NCBI RefSeq assembly: GCF_009762775.1
Contig: NZ_CP046401.1
Coordinates: 6,398,001 to 6,462,000 of the forward strand
Length of the DNA stretch: 64,000 nt
Reading direction: 5' to 3'
Source: Maribellus comscasis
GTDB taxonomy: Bacteria; Bacteroidota; Bacteroidia; Bacteroidales; Prolixibacteraceae
Part shown: positions 37,945-47,407 of the stretch, piece by piece
Layout of the letters: the number at the start of each line of letters is the position of its first letter
Position numbering within the stretch: position 1 is the stretch's first letter
Position numbers and translations under genes: made by a program
Notes under the pieces: model-generated
What the model was told of the DNA's origin: nothing
What the model saw: only the letters and a program-made list of their open reading frames with translations
The model's database searches: none

Positions 37945-38351
37945 TTTAGATATGATTAGTTTATTCTAAGTATATTAAAAAGATTACATTTTCAAAATAA
38001 CACCCAAAATCATAGTTTTTAGTGATGAATTTAATATTTGGAATAAAGAATCCTGGTAGGTTGCCAGATGTATTTCAAATGCCTTTACTTTCATTATGAT
38101 CTACTAGCCGTCGTTTGGATAAGAAATATAATAACGCAAACATTTTATGTTTACCCGGTCGTTTTTTCTCCCCGCCAGAAAGTATTGAAGTATTAAAAAG
38201 TTTTCTTTATTCAGAATTCCAGGGGGGAAGGCATCAAAAGAGACTTGATAAGGTCGCTGTTTAACACATATCTTATAGCCGAATCAATTTTGTTAAACCT
38301 GCATTACATTCATTTGTTGAAAAGGAAAGACTTCAGTTGTAAAGCAAAGAC
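37945..38351. other. Intergenic region between diverging units
   Basis: A 400-base AT-rich stretch between the truncated sigma gene (minus) and the AraC gene (plus). It presumably holds both promoters, but no consensus pair with convincing spacing was seen. No gene, repeat or strong hairpin was found. Confidence 0.4.
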
Positions 38352-39257
38352 ATGAATGTATTTCAGTTTCCAGAACAAAAGTTGATTGAAAAATTTCGGA
38401 ATGTAATTTCGCATCAGCCGGGTGAAATTGAGTGGCCTAATGTTGTTGTAACTGCTTCAAAGAAGAAATATCAAAAATCTGTTTTTGAAAGTTCATTTAC
38501 AATTTTTGCCAATATAAAAGGCACCGTAAATCTGCAAACAAACAAAAGAAACCTCAAAATTTGTGAACAAACTTTTTATCTGTGCAACCCCTTCGAATCG
38601 TTTCGTTATGAAATTGATTCAGAGGAAGAGACAGATACTTTTAATATTCACTTGAACTATAATTTCTACACAAAAGCCAAAAATGCATTTTTAAGTTCAA
38701 ATGAGGAGTTGTTGGACAATCCCTCCAAACAAGAAACAAGCTTTAGTTTTAACAATCAACTGCATTACCGGGATTTGAATTTTAATCGTTTAATTCAGTC
38801 ATATCAGGAAAAGGAGGAGGAAACATTTATGATTGAGTTATTCCAACATTGTCTGATGTTAGACGTCGGGGAAAAGGGGAGACGTTTAAATATTCCGGTT
38901 GCAAAAAAATCAACCAAAGAAGAATTGGCCGGAAGAATGGCTGTTGCCAAAGATTATCTTTTTAGCAACTACAATGACGCTCAGCTTTCTGTTGCTTCTC
39001 TTTCAGCATTGGTTTCGATGTCCCGTTTCCATTTTTTACGAATATTTAAAAATGTATATGGAGTGTCTCCCTATCAATATTTAAAAGGAATGAGAATTGA
39101 GAAAGCAAAGTATCTCATTCAGAAAACCGACATGTCAATTGACGAAGTTGCTTATGCTGTTGGATTTCAGGAGTCCACAGCTTTGTATCCTGTTTTGAAA
39201 AAGGAATTGAAACAGACACCCCGGGAATACAGAAAGGAAAATCGCAATTTTCAATAG
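38352..39257 (+). CDS. AraC-family transcriptional regulator
   Basis: This 301-residue protein has an N-terminal ligand/cupin-like part (1-190) and a C-terminal double helix-turn-helix (about 205-297). The latter has LSALVSMSRFHFLRIFK, GVSPYQYLKGMRIEKAK and the second HTH SIDEVAYAVGFQESTALYP. The GxSPxxYL signature is diagnostic for AraC. It precedes an MBL-fold hydrolase gene by 44 bases on the same strand and may control it. The effector is not predictable. Confidence 0.93.
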   Translation: MNVFQFPEQKLIEKFRNVISHQPGEIEWPNVVVTASKKKYQKSVFESSFTIFANIKGTVNLQTNKRNLKICEQTFYLCNPFESFRYEIDSEEETDTFNIHLNYNFYTKAKNAFLSSNEELLDNPSKQETSFSFNNQLHYRDLNFNRLIQSYQEKEEETFMIELFQHCLMLDVGEKGRRLNIPVAKKSTKEELAGRMAVAKDYLFSNYNDAQLSVASLSALVSMSRFHFLRIFKNVYGVSPYQYLKGMRIEKAKYLIQKTDMSIDEVAYAVGFQESTALYPVLKKELKQTPREYRKENRNFQ

Positions 39258-39301
39258 TCCCGGAACCATTAACTGAATGTACATTCGTAAAAAATGTAAA
39301 A

Positions 39302-40096
39302 ATGAAAATTCAGTTAATAAGAAATGCAACGGTAAAGATTTATTTCGGTGGAAAAGTGTGGTTGGTTGATCCTTTTTTTGCGAATGAGAGAAGTTTGCCT
39401 CCTTTTGCAGGCAAGACAAAGAACCCAACCGTTCCGCTTCCCATTTCTATTCGTGAAATATTAGAAGATGTGGATTACGTGGTGATTACACATTTACACC
39501 CGGATCATTTTGATGAGAAAGCACAGGAAGAGATACCAAAATCGGTGCCGTTTGTTGTTCAAAAAGCCGACTCTGAAAAAATTAAAACGTTTGGATTTGA
39601 AGCAATTGAAATTCAACACGAAAGAGTTTTGGATAATGTCAGGATCTCAAGAGTCGATGCACAGCATGGTGAAGGAGAGATACTAAAAGTAATGGGCGAT
39701 GTTTCAGGATACGTTTTAGAAGATTCAAAAAACGAAGTTTTGTACATTACCGGAGATACAATTTGGTGCGATAAAGTAAAAAGAACAGTGGACAGGTTTT
39801 CTCCCAGCGTCGTTATTTGTAATGCCGGAGGAAATGTTTTTTTGCCTGAAAACCATCCATTTAAAGAATATATCTCGCTGGAGCATGCATACAAGGTTAT
39901 TATGGATGAAAAACAGGTTCTGCAGTTGCTGAATTATAAAAAAGATACAGCTGTTGTAACTGTTCATGTCGGAGCGTTGGATCACGAAACAGTTTCACGT
40001 AAAGAACTGAGGCAGTTCCTGAAGAATAACGATGTAAGTGGCAATAGATATCATGTGCCAGAAGACGGAGAAATTATAACGTTTTGCTCGCATTAG
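39302..40096 (+). CDS. MBL-fold metallo-hydrolase (UlaG-like)
   Basis: This 264-residue protein has the metallo-beta-lactamase motif THLHPDHFD (H64, H66, D68, H69). Further metal ligands are expected at AQHGEG (His ~122), the YITGDT segment and VHVGALDH. The N-terminal IRNATVKIYFGGKVWLVDP resembles the start of UlaG/YtxC-type lactonase-like enzymes that hydrolyse phosphorylated lactones or similar esters. It is cytoplasmic. It follows the AraC gene and likely belongs to one transcription unit with it. Actual substrate is unknown. Confidence 0.9.
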   Translation: MKIQLIRNATVKIYFGGKVWLVDPFFANERSLPPFAGKTKNPTVPLPISIREILEDVDYVVITHLHPDHFDEKAQEEIPKSVPFVVQKADSEKIKTFGFEAIEIQHERVLDNVRISRVDAQHGEGEILKVMGDVSGYVLEDSKNEVLYITGDTIWCDKVKRTVDRFSPSVVICNAGGNVFLPENHPFKEYISLEHAYKVIMDEKQVLQLLNYKKDTAVVTVHVGALDHETVSRKELRQFLKNNDVSGNRYHVPEDGEIITFCSH

Positions 40097-40494
40097 TACC
40101 ATTTCAGGTGATGACGATGTACTAATTGTGTGTCAAATTTTAATGACTAAAACAGTAAAAAATAAAGCCTGGCGTGTTGAAATAACCTGAATCTGTTTTA
40201 AATTTTACAGGCTGGCGGTACCCCCGGTATTCACAGCTAACTTCTGTCGATATAAGTTTAAAATAAACTAAAAGGTAAGTAATGGATTATTATTCAGATA
40301 ATTCCCCATGGCTTATTATGGGGTTTTCGTATAGTCATCCTGTAATCGATAAGAGATATCAAACCAATGTCGGGCAAAGCGTTAAAAAAAACATTTTGTA
40401 ATAATCAGATTAAACGCCAAAAAACTCAACAAATAACAAAAATTACAGGCATAATTTTTGTTATCTTTCGAACTAAAATATTAGTTCTCTACCC
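40097..40494. other. Intergenic region with terminator and likely promoter
   Basis: Holds the hairpin at 40304-40327 and, near 40462-40469, TATCTTTC, which partly fits the Bacteroidota -7 element upstream of the RND adaptor gene. No coding frame is convincing. Confidence 0.4.
40304..40327 (+). terminator. Hairpin with short T-run
   Basis: CCCCAT (40304-40309) pairs with ATGGGG (40318-40323) around an 8-base loop and is followed by TTTT. It lies 208 bases after the MBL-fold gene and before the RND adaptor gene. It is a plausible intrinsic terminator, though the stem is only 6 bp. Confidence 0.45.
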
Positions 40495-41589
40495 ATGAAA
40501 AAAATGAAACCTGCTCTAACGCAAACTTTTACTCTAAGAATTTTTATCTCGATAGTTATAAGCACCTTTGTTTTTTCCTGTAAAGACAGCACACCGGATG
40601 AAACACAATCTGAACACGATGCACTTCCTGAAGAGAAGAACCTCGTGGAAACCACGGTTATTCAACGTGAAAATTTTACACGTGAAATTGTAAGTAACGG
40701 AAAACTCGCCGCCATTCAGAAAGCAGAATTGTATTTCGAGAATCAGGGTATCATTGAAACGATTCCAGTAAAAAACGGACAAACGGTTCAGCGGGGCGCA
40801 ACCCTGTCAACACTTCAAAATGATGATTATAAATTTTCATTTGAAAAAGCAAAAGTGGGTTTGGAAAGTGCGGAGATCGAAAAAATGGATGATTTGCTAA
40901 GTATGGGATATAAAGATGTAGAGGAAAAAGATGTTCCGCAGGATCATTTGCGAATTGCCAATATCAGGTCGGGCTATAACCAGGCAGTACTGGATTTTGA
41001 AGAGGCTGAGCGGGTGCTGAAAAATGCAACTTTAAAAGCTCCCTTTTCGGGGAAAGTAGAAGGAGTGAAACAAAAACCATATGAAAAAGTAAATCAGTCG
41101 GAGCCGTTTTGTACTTTAATTAGCGACAAACAATTTACCATTGAATTTCCGTTGCTTGAAACTGAATTTGGAGAAGTTCAGGTGGGGCAGCAGGTTACGG
41201 TAATTCCTGTTGCAGGTGCAAAATCAACAAAAGGAGAAATTACTGAAATCAATCCGCGTATTGATGAAAACGGGCTGGTGTGGATAAAGGCAGAAGTAGA
41301 TAATCCGGGAGGTTATCTTGAAGGAATGAATGTAAAAGTTAGCATTAAGAAAGCTATTCCTGATCAACTGGTAGTTCCAAAGCAGGCAGTGGTATTGCGC
41401 CAGAACCGCGAAGTACTTTTCCGCTACACCGGTGGAATTGCTTACTGGACATATATAAATGTGCTCGACGAAAACGAAAATCAATATTCAGTTGAAGCAG
41501 CGGAGGGAGCAGCACTTGAACCAGGTGACACCGTAATTGTTTCAAATAACCTGAACCTGGCCCACGAATCGGAAGTGGAAATGGAATAA
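40495..41589 (+). CDS. RND efflux periplasmic adaptor (membrane fusion protein), lipoprotein
   Basis: This 364-residue protein has a lipoprotein signal (ISTFVFSC) and an acidic linker. The barrel/lipoyl half-motif is SNGKLAAIQKAELYFENQG, followed by a short helical hairpin and the second lipoyl half (LKAPFSGKVEGV). A beta-barrel and membrane-proximal domain follow (VPKQAVVLRQNREVLFRY). It links an inner membrane RND pump to an outer membrane channel. The pump gene lies at 42948, but a propeller lipoprotein gene sits between the two. No outer membrane TolC-type gene is present nearby. Confidence 0.92.
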   Translation: MKKMKPALTQTFTLRIFISIVISTFVFSCKDSTPDETQSEHDALPEEKNLVETTVIQRENFTREIVSNGKLAAIQKAELYFENQGIIETIPVKNGQTVQRGATLSTLQNDDYKFSFEKAKVGLESAEIEKMDDLLSMGYKDVEEKDVPQDHLRIANIRSGYNQAVLDFEEAERVLKNATLKAPFSGKVEGVKQKPYEKVNQSEPFCTLISDKQFTIEFPLLETEFGEVQVGQQVTVIPVAGAKSTKGEITEINPRIDENGLVWIKAEVDNPGGYLEGMNVKVSIKKAIPDQLVVPKQAVVLRQNREVLFRYTGGIAYWTYINVLDENENQYSVEAAEGAALEPGDTVIVSNNLNLAHESEVEME

Positions 41590-41713
41590 CTTTTATGATT
41601 GTTTTCCGGAGATTTAACGGGAGTGGTATTCAAATAAGTTTGGATTGAATATTGCAGTGAAAAATTTTGATGAAGGAAATGATCCGATTGTAATGTTTTG
41701 TAAAATAGATTAG

Positions 41714-42811
41714 ATGAAAAATAAAGTAAAGATTTTAATAATATTATTTGTAATTCAACTTTCGTGTTCAACCAGCGACCCAAATACCGGAGATATAAGA
41801 AAAATAGCTTTGAAGGAAACAAAAGACGTTCAGCCTGTTTCAAGTTTTGTGTCAGACATTGATTATATCGAATTAAAGTATCAGGGCGAGATACAACCCG
41901 GCCGCATTCAGAACGTTAAACTTCTGGATAACGAGATTATTGTAAAACAGCTCTACGGCGGAGAAACGAGTCTTTTGAGGTTTTCCAAACGAGGTGAATT
42001 TTTGAATCAAATCGGAAAAAACAGAATTCAAAATCTACGTGACATTATAAGTTATAATAACGATTTCGCTGTTTGGGATGAAGCCGGTATTAAAATCTTT
42101 TCAAAAAACGGAGAATTTCAGCGAAAGATTTTTAATGTAAATGAACCCGGTAGCCGCTTTTTTTATTCCACAGGTAAATTTTATCTGTTTCATGAAACAA
42201 ATGCCCCCGGCTACATAACCGAGTATACAACGGAGGGCAAAAAGGAAAATGTTTTTCATCCTTTGAAAGCAGAATTTGAAAATGAAGGAAACCCTTCGGT
42301 TATTGAACTGGGAAAAGACAATTTTCATTTGTTTTCGCCGATTAATGATACAATTTATGCTTTTTCAGACCAACAACTTTTACCCCAATATGTTTTTGAC
42401 GGGAGACCGTATCCCACGTATATTGAGATTTTAAAAAGGGTAGATTCAAAATCAGAATCTGAAAAAATAAAATATATCAGAAACAACCAGCACTGGAAGG
42501 TTAGAACTTATCTGGAAAATGATAATTTTATTTTTATAGATTACAGTCTGGGGTCCTATCCGTCGAACATTATCATTCGAAAATCGGATTGGCAAATTTC
42601 TTATGTGAAAGAATTTATAAACGATATTGATGGAGGAGTGTGGGATGATCCCTGCTATCTTTCTGATAAAAATGAATTATATATTCCGCTTACATCGTAC
42701 CAGATTTCGGGGCACACCATAAAAAATAAAAAACGACATGAATTTGATGAGCAGAAGGAAAAAGCCCTTCAAAGTGACAATCCGGTATTATTGGTTTGCA
42801 AGCTGAAATAA
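41714..42811 (+). CDS. 6-bladed beta-propeller lipoprotein (efflux-linked copy)
   Basis: This 365-residue protein has a lipobox (FVIQLSC, C18). It belongs to the same family as the twelve genes at 46116-61754: a DYIELKY strand, NDTIYAFSDQ, INDIDGGVW and the C-terminal closing strand SDNPVLLVCKLK. The family's Gly-rich motif (GxxGxGPxEY) is degraded here to GKNRIQNLRD (about 101-110). It is encoded between the RND adaptor and the RND pump with ~125-base gaps on each side. It may have been inserted there or may serve the pump as a periplasmic partner. Function is unknown. Confidence 0.85.
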   Translation: MKNKVKILIILFVIQLSCSTSDPNTGDIRKIALKETKDVQPVSSFVSDIDYIELKYQGEIQPGRIQNVKLLDNEIIVKQLYGGETSLLRFSKRGEFLNQIGKNRIQNLRDIISYNNDFAVWDEAGIKIFSKNGEFQRKIFNVNEPGSRFFYSTGKFYLFHETNAPGYITEYTTEGKKENVFHPLKAEFENEGNPSVIELGKDNFHLFSPINDTIYAFSDQQLLPQYVFDGRPYPTYIEILKRVDSKSESEKIKYIRNNQHWKVRTYLENDNFIFIDYSLGSYPSNIIIRKSDWQISYVKEFINDIDGGVWDDPCYLSDKNELYIPLTSYQISGHTIKNKKRHEFDEQKEKALQSDNPVLLVCKLK

Positions 42812-42947
42812 AATAGTTGAATGCTAGTCAGGAATTGTAAAACCGTTGTACTGAAACAAATTTGGCACAGCCCGCAAAAAAAGGATATGATACAATACGG
42901 ATATTCATAAACATATAAGCCAAAAAAACTAAATCAATACCAACAAA

Positions 42948-45900
42948 ATGGTTAAATTTCTCATCCACCGGCCTATTGCAGTTACCATGGCTTTCCTTGC
43001 CTTGCTGTTAATTGGAATTGCAACAACAACAAGCCTTCCTGTTTCACTTATGCCCGATATCGATATCCCCGTTGTTTCTATTCGCGTTTCCTCCTCGGAA
43101 ATGCCGGCGCGGCAGCTGGAAAATACCGTGGTAAAAACATTAAGAAGCCAGTTGAAAGAGGTAAATCACGTGGAAGAAATGAGAAGTGAAGCCCGCGATG
43201 GCACTGCCTGGGTCGAACTTCGTTTTCGTCACGGAACTCCGATTGATTTGGCATCGGTTGAAGTAAATGAAAAGGTGGATAAAGCGATGAACTCCTTTCC
43301 CGAGAACATCCGGCGACCCGAAGTTATCCGGGCCAGTGCATCCGATATTCCTGTTTTCTACCTGATGGTAAATCGCAAAAAAGAGCTGGAGAGCGGCAAT
43401 ACAAAAGAATTTTTACAACTTAGTAATTTTGCCAGTCAGGTTATTCGAAAACGCCTGGAACAGTTGCCCGAAGTGGCTTTGGTTGATATGAGCGGGTTGC
43501 AATACCCTGAAATAAAAATTCTTCCAAACAATGCATATCTGCAAAGCGGGGCTTTTTCGGTCGCTGCTCTCGAACAGGCCTTACAGGAAAATAACATCGA
43601 TTTGGGACGCTTGCTAATCCGCGACGGGCAATACCAGTATAATATCCGTTTTAATACCCGGCTACGCGATGTTTCTGATATTTCCAAAGTTCCCGTCAAC
43701 CTGAACGGAAAAGTTGTCCGGCTTGAAGAAATTGCAGAAATAAATATGCAGCCGCAACGCTTACAGGGCAATATTAAGTTTAATGCACAAAACGCCGTAA
43801 GTATGGCGGTAATAAAACAATCGGATGCGAAAATGGCGGAGTTAAAAAAGGAACTCGAATTTTTAGTGGAACGTTTCCGTGAAGATTATCCCGACCTTGA
43901 ATTTTCTGTTACCCGCGACCAGTCAAAATTGTTGGAATATTCCATCAATAATTTAGGGCAAAGTTTACTGTTTGGCGGATTGCTGGCATTTTTGGCCATG
44001 TTTCTTTTTTTGCGCGAGAAACGTGCTCCCTGGCTGATTGGAGTGAGCATCCCGGTTTCTCTGATTATTGCTTTGTTGTTTTTCTATCTGGCCGGACTTT
44101 CGATAAATATTATTTCGCTTTCCGGTTTGGTACTTGGCGTGGGGATGATGATTGATAATTCCATTATCGTAATTGATAACATTACCCAGCACCGGCAACG
44201 GCATTCGCTGCTCGACCGCGCCTGCAATGAAGGAACAAATGAAATTATCCGCCCGCTGATAAGTTCAGTATTGACTACCTGTGCCGTTTTTATCCCTTTA
44301 ATTTTTATGAAAGGAATGTCTGGCGCGTTATTTTTTGACCAGGCCATTGCAGTAACTATCGGACTTACAGTTTCGCTTGTTGTTTCAATAACACTTTTAC
44401 CTACTTTGTACCGCATTTTTTATAAAAAACATGCCGATGTGGATCCTAAAGCCACTTACCCGGTATATTACAGTTGGTATGAAAAAGGATTAAAGTTTGT
44501 ATTGCGGCACCAGCTTTTAACGCTTGTTTTGGTGATTGGAATGATAGGAACCGCTGTTGTTTTATACAAAGCGCTGACTGTTTCCCGTTTTCCCGATGTA
44601 AGTCAGGATGAAGCGGTTTTAAAAATCGACTGGAACGAGCCCGTTACTCTGGAAGAAAACAACCATCGTGTTACAAAACTGCTGGCTGTGTTATCCGAAT
44701 GGCCTGAGTATGTTGTGGAGGAGGCCGGAAAGCAGCAGTATTTGTTAAATACTGGTGAAGAAGCAGGTACTTCAGAAACCCGTTTATACATAAAAACAAC
44801 TTCTCCATCCAGGTTACATCTGCTGAGTGAAGAGTTTAGCAACTATCTGGAAAATAACTACCCCGAAAGTAATTTTGCTTTTTCGGAAACCGATAACCTG
44901 TTTAACCTGGCGTTTGGAAAAACGGACGCACCTCTGATAGTTAAATTTGCCCATTTTAATCCCGGAGAAGAAGGGTATATTGACGGATTAGCTGAATTAC
45001 AGGAAAAAACAGAGACGGCTTTCCCGGGCAGGGTGCAGTCGAAGCTCATTACCCGAAATTTGATTTTACTGGAGACCGACCCCGAAAAACTGATGTATTA
45101 CCAGGTGGATAATGACGATTTGTACCGCGAAATAAAAAGCGCTTTTAATGTGAATACGGTTTTTACCATCAACGACAATAACATGTTCGTTCCTGTAAGT
45201 ATCGGGAATAATTATGCCTCGGTATACGATATTGTTCAGAACATTACCATTCAAAATGCAAACAACGAAAAAATACCTTTATCCGGGTTGGTGAAAGTAA
45301 GTTCAGGGGCAGGATTAAAAGCGATTGTGGCCGGAAAGGATGGAGAATATTTTCCGGTGCTGCTTAATATAAAAGACAAAGAGTTTAAAGAAGCCACAGC
45401 AACATTTAAAAACATGGTAAACAACGACGACCGTTTCGAAGTGAGTTTTGGTGGCGAAATCATTGCCGATAAAGGAATGTTGAAAGAACTGCTTGTAATT
45501 ATTGGCGTAAGTTTATTGTTGCTTTATTTTATTTTGGCTGCGCAGTTTGAGTCATTTGTTTTGCCTGTTATTGTTTTGCTTGAGGTTCCCATCGATTTGT
45601 TTGGCGCCTTTCTTTTTCTGATGGCTTTTGGCGCCGGAATTAATATTATGTCAGCCATTGGAATAATTGTGATGACCGGGATTATCATTAACGATTCTAT
45701 TCTTAAAATAGATACCATAAACAAATTGATGGACAGTGGCTTTTCCTTGTTGCGTGCGGTTTTTGAAGCCGGTAAACGACGCCTGAAACCGATTATCATG
45801 ACCAGTTTAACAACCATCCTGGCCATGTTGCCGTTCCTTTTTCAAAAAGGAATGGGAGCGGAGCTCCAAAAGCCACTCGCACTGGCTATTATTGGCGGAA

Positions 45901-45986
45901 TGACGATTGGGACATTGGTGAGTTTGTATTTTATCCCGCTCATGTACTATTTGTTGAAAAAGAAAAAAGAAGCCGTTCGCAGCTGA
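42948..45986 (+). CDS. RND-family efflux transporter permease
   Basis: This 1012-residue inner membrane protein has the duplicated RND layout: a first helix (10-30), a periplasmic porter domain, a central group of helices and a second periplasmic loop, then a C-terminal helix group. GLVLGVGMMIDNSIIVIDN (about residue 390-410) is the proton-relay helix. It carries D followed by N where AcrB has two aspartates. The start MVKFLIHRPIAVTMAF and the GTPIDLASVEV segment are typical. The pump likely exports lipids, drugs or metabolites by proton antiport with the adaptor at 40495. Substrate is unknown. Confidence 0.95.
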   Translation: MVKFLIHRPIAVTMAFLALLLIGIATTTSLPVSLMPDIDIPVVSIRVSSSEMPARQLENTVVKTLRSQLKEVNHVEEMRSEARDGTAWVELRFRHGTPIDLASVEVNEKVDKAMNSFPENIRRPEVIRASASDIPVFYLMVNRKKELESGNTKEFLQLSNFASQVIRKRLEQLPEVALVDMSGLQYPEIKILPNNAYLQSGAFSVAALEQALQENNIDLGRLLIRDGQYQYNIRFNTRLRDVSDISKVPVNLNGKVVRLEEIAEINMQPQRLQGNIKFNAQNAVSMAVIKQSDAKMAELKKELEFLVERFREDYPDLEFSVTRDQSKLLEYSINNLGQSLLFGGLLAFLAMFLFLREKRAPWLIGVSIPVSLIIALLFFYLAGLSINIISLSGLVLGVGMMIDNSIIVIDNITQHRQRHSLLDRACNEGTNEIIRPLISSVLTTCAVFIPLIFMKGMSGALFFDQAIAVTIGLTVSLVVSITLLPTLYRIFYKKHADVDPKATYPVYYSWYEKGLKFVLRHQLLTLVLVIGMIGTAVVLYKALTVSRFPDVSQDEAVLKIDWNEPVTLEENNHRVTKLLAVLSEWPEYVVEEAGKQQYLLNTGEEAGTSETRLYIKTTSPSRLHLLSEEFSNYLENNYPESNFAFSETDNLFNLAFGKTDAPLIVKFAHFNPGEEGYIDGLAELQEKTETAFPGRVQSKLITRNLILLETDPEKLMYYQVDNDDLYREIKSAFNVNTVFTINDNNMFVPVSIGNNYASVYDIVQNITIQNANNEKIPLSGLVKVSSGAGLKAIVAGKDGEYFPVLLNIKDKEFKEATATFKNMVNNDDRFEVSFGGEIIADKGMLKELLVIIGVSLLLLYFILAAQFESFVLPVIVLLEVPIDLFGAFLFLMAFGAGINIMSAIGIIVMTGIIINDSILKIDTINKLMDSGFSLLRAVFEAGKRRLKPIIMTSLTTILAMLPFLFQKGMGAELQKPLALAIIGGMTIGTLVSLYFIPLMYYLLKKKKEAVRS

Positions 45987-45989
45987 CAT

Positions 45990-46021
45990 TTCAGCGGATG
46001 ACTTTCAGCTCATCTGCTGAA
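45990..46021 (+). other. 12-bp stem-loop after the RND gene
   Basis: TTCAGCGGATGA pairs with TCATCTGCTGAA (one G-T pair) around an 8-base loop, starting 4 bases after the RND stop. No T-run follows, so termination is possible but not clear. An RNA-end or attenuator role that separates the pump genes from the propeller array is an alternative. Confidence 0.5.
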
Positions 46022-46115
46022 CAAGAAAAGATTTGGTGAAATACAGAGCTTTTGTGTTTTTATGGCAAAACTTTAATTATTTAGGAAAATATGCCAAACT
46101 TTAAATAATAAAACT

Positions 46116-47363
46116 ATGAAAAATTTAATCCCCTTTTTATCGTTACTTTTTTTATTGGGGTGTAACTCAAAGGTTAAAACACCACAGGAGAAAAAAAAGA
46201 CTGTAGAACCGGTTGATAAAATAGAATATCCGCAAATTATAAATATTGGGAAAGATTTTAAAAATTCAAAAGAACTTCGACTAAGCGAAATTGCCGATGA
46301 TATTGAATATATAAAACTGGAAAAGACGCCTGAATCATTGGTGGGAGGGGGGAATCCCGGTTGGTATGTAACAAGCGAATATATTTTTGTTTACAGCCAG
46401 AACAAACTTCTTCAGTTTGACAGATTGGGAAAATTCATTAAACAATTCGGGAGAAACGGAAGAGGTCCTGGAGAATTTCAGTCCATGAAAGGAATGGTAG
46501 CGGACGAGTCTAAAAATATTCTTTATGTCATTGCAAATTTTAAACATGTAGTTTTAATGTATGATTTAATTACCGGTGAATTTTTAGGTAATTTTCCTGT
46601 TAACGATTATCTGGGTGCTGCAATTATGAATCGTCCCATTCAAATGCTTGGAAAAGATACATTTATTGTCTTAACACATCCTTTCGCCAAATTTAAACCT
46701 GATTATTCAATTTTTGAAATTATTGATAACAAGGGAAACGTTTTAAACAAAAGGAAAAGCTCTCTTTTTAGTTTTCAGGCTGATAAAAATGTTCGAAGGA
46801 TTCCGAACGGGAACAACCAAATCTGGTTTTTCAATAATCAATTTCGATTTTATGAAGGATTGAATGATACAGTCTACAACTTCAAAGATTTTAAGTTGGA
46901 GCCTGTTTATATTTTTGATTTAGGCAAATATAAAGGTCCGTTTGAAGAAATGACCACCAAATTTTTCAAGGAAATTCCAGGCTATATTCTATTAGTAAGT
47001 TTTTGGGAAACGCAAAAATATCTGTTGTTTGGCTTTTTATATAATGGAAAATCACAACGGGGATTTTATGACAAAACAGAAGGTAAATTTTACCGCTTAA
47101 CTCCTGCTGAAGATATACAAGAGGGAATAATTAATGATATTGACGGGGGGCTGTCATTTTGGCCCTCGCATTCTGTTGAGCATAGTGACAGAGAATGGAT
47201 ATATTGGTTCGATGCCATTGAGTTAAAACAAAAACTTACTGAAGAATATCTGGGGATATCTGAAGCAAAATACTTGGGCAAAAAGGAAAATTTAAAAAGG
47301 TTTATGAAAGGACTATTAGTTGATGATAACCCCATTATATTTGAAGTTAAGTTAAAAGAATAA
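46116..47363 (+). CDS. 6-bladed beta-propeller lipoprotein, array copy 1
   Basis: This 415-residue protein has a lipobox (LFLLGC, C16), a charged linker, then IADDIEYIKLEK (strand of blade 1) and GRNGRGPGEF (112-121), the family's Gly-rich motif. Blade strands include LNDTVYNF and IINDIDGGLSFWP. The chain ends in VDDNPIIFEVKLKE, the family's closing strand. It should be a periplasm- or surface-facing propeller of the NCBI '6-bladed beta-propeller' type, whose function is not known. It begins a run of twelve paralogues after a hairpin that ends the RND operon. Confidence 0.88.
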   Translation: MKNLIPFLSLLFLLGCNSKVKTPQEKKKTVEPVDKIEYPQIINIGKDFKNSKELRLSEIADDIEYIKLEKTPESLVGGGNPGWYVTSEYIFVYSQNKLLQFDRLGKFIKQFGRNGRGPGEFQSMKGMVADESKNILYVIANFKHVVLMYDLITGEFLGNFPVNDYLGAAIMNRPIQMLGKDTFIVLTHPFAKFKPDYSIFEIIDNKGNVLNKRKSSLFSFQADKNVRRIPNGNNQIWFFNNQFRFYEGLNDTVYNFKDFKLEPVYIFDLGKYKGPFEEMTTKFFKEIPGYILLVSFWETQKYLLFGFLYNGKSQRGFYDKTEGKFYRLTPAEDIQEGIINDIDGGLSFWPSHSVEHSDREWIYWFDAIELKQKLTEEYLGISEAKYLGKKENLKRFMKGLLVDDNPIIFEVKLKE

Positions 47364-47407
47364 ATTGGTGATTAGTATAGGTTATGTAAAACTATAAAAA
47401 TCAAATC

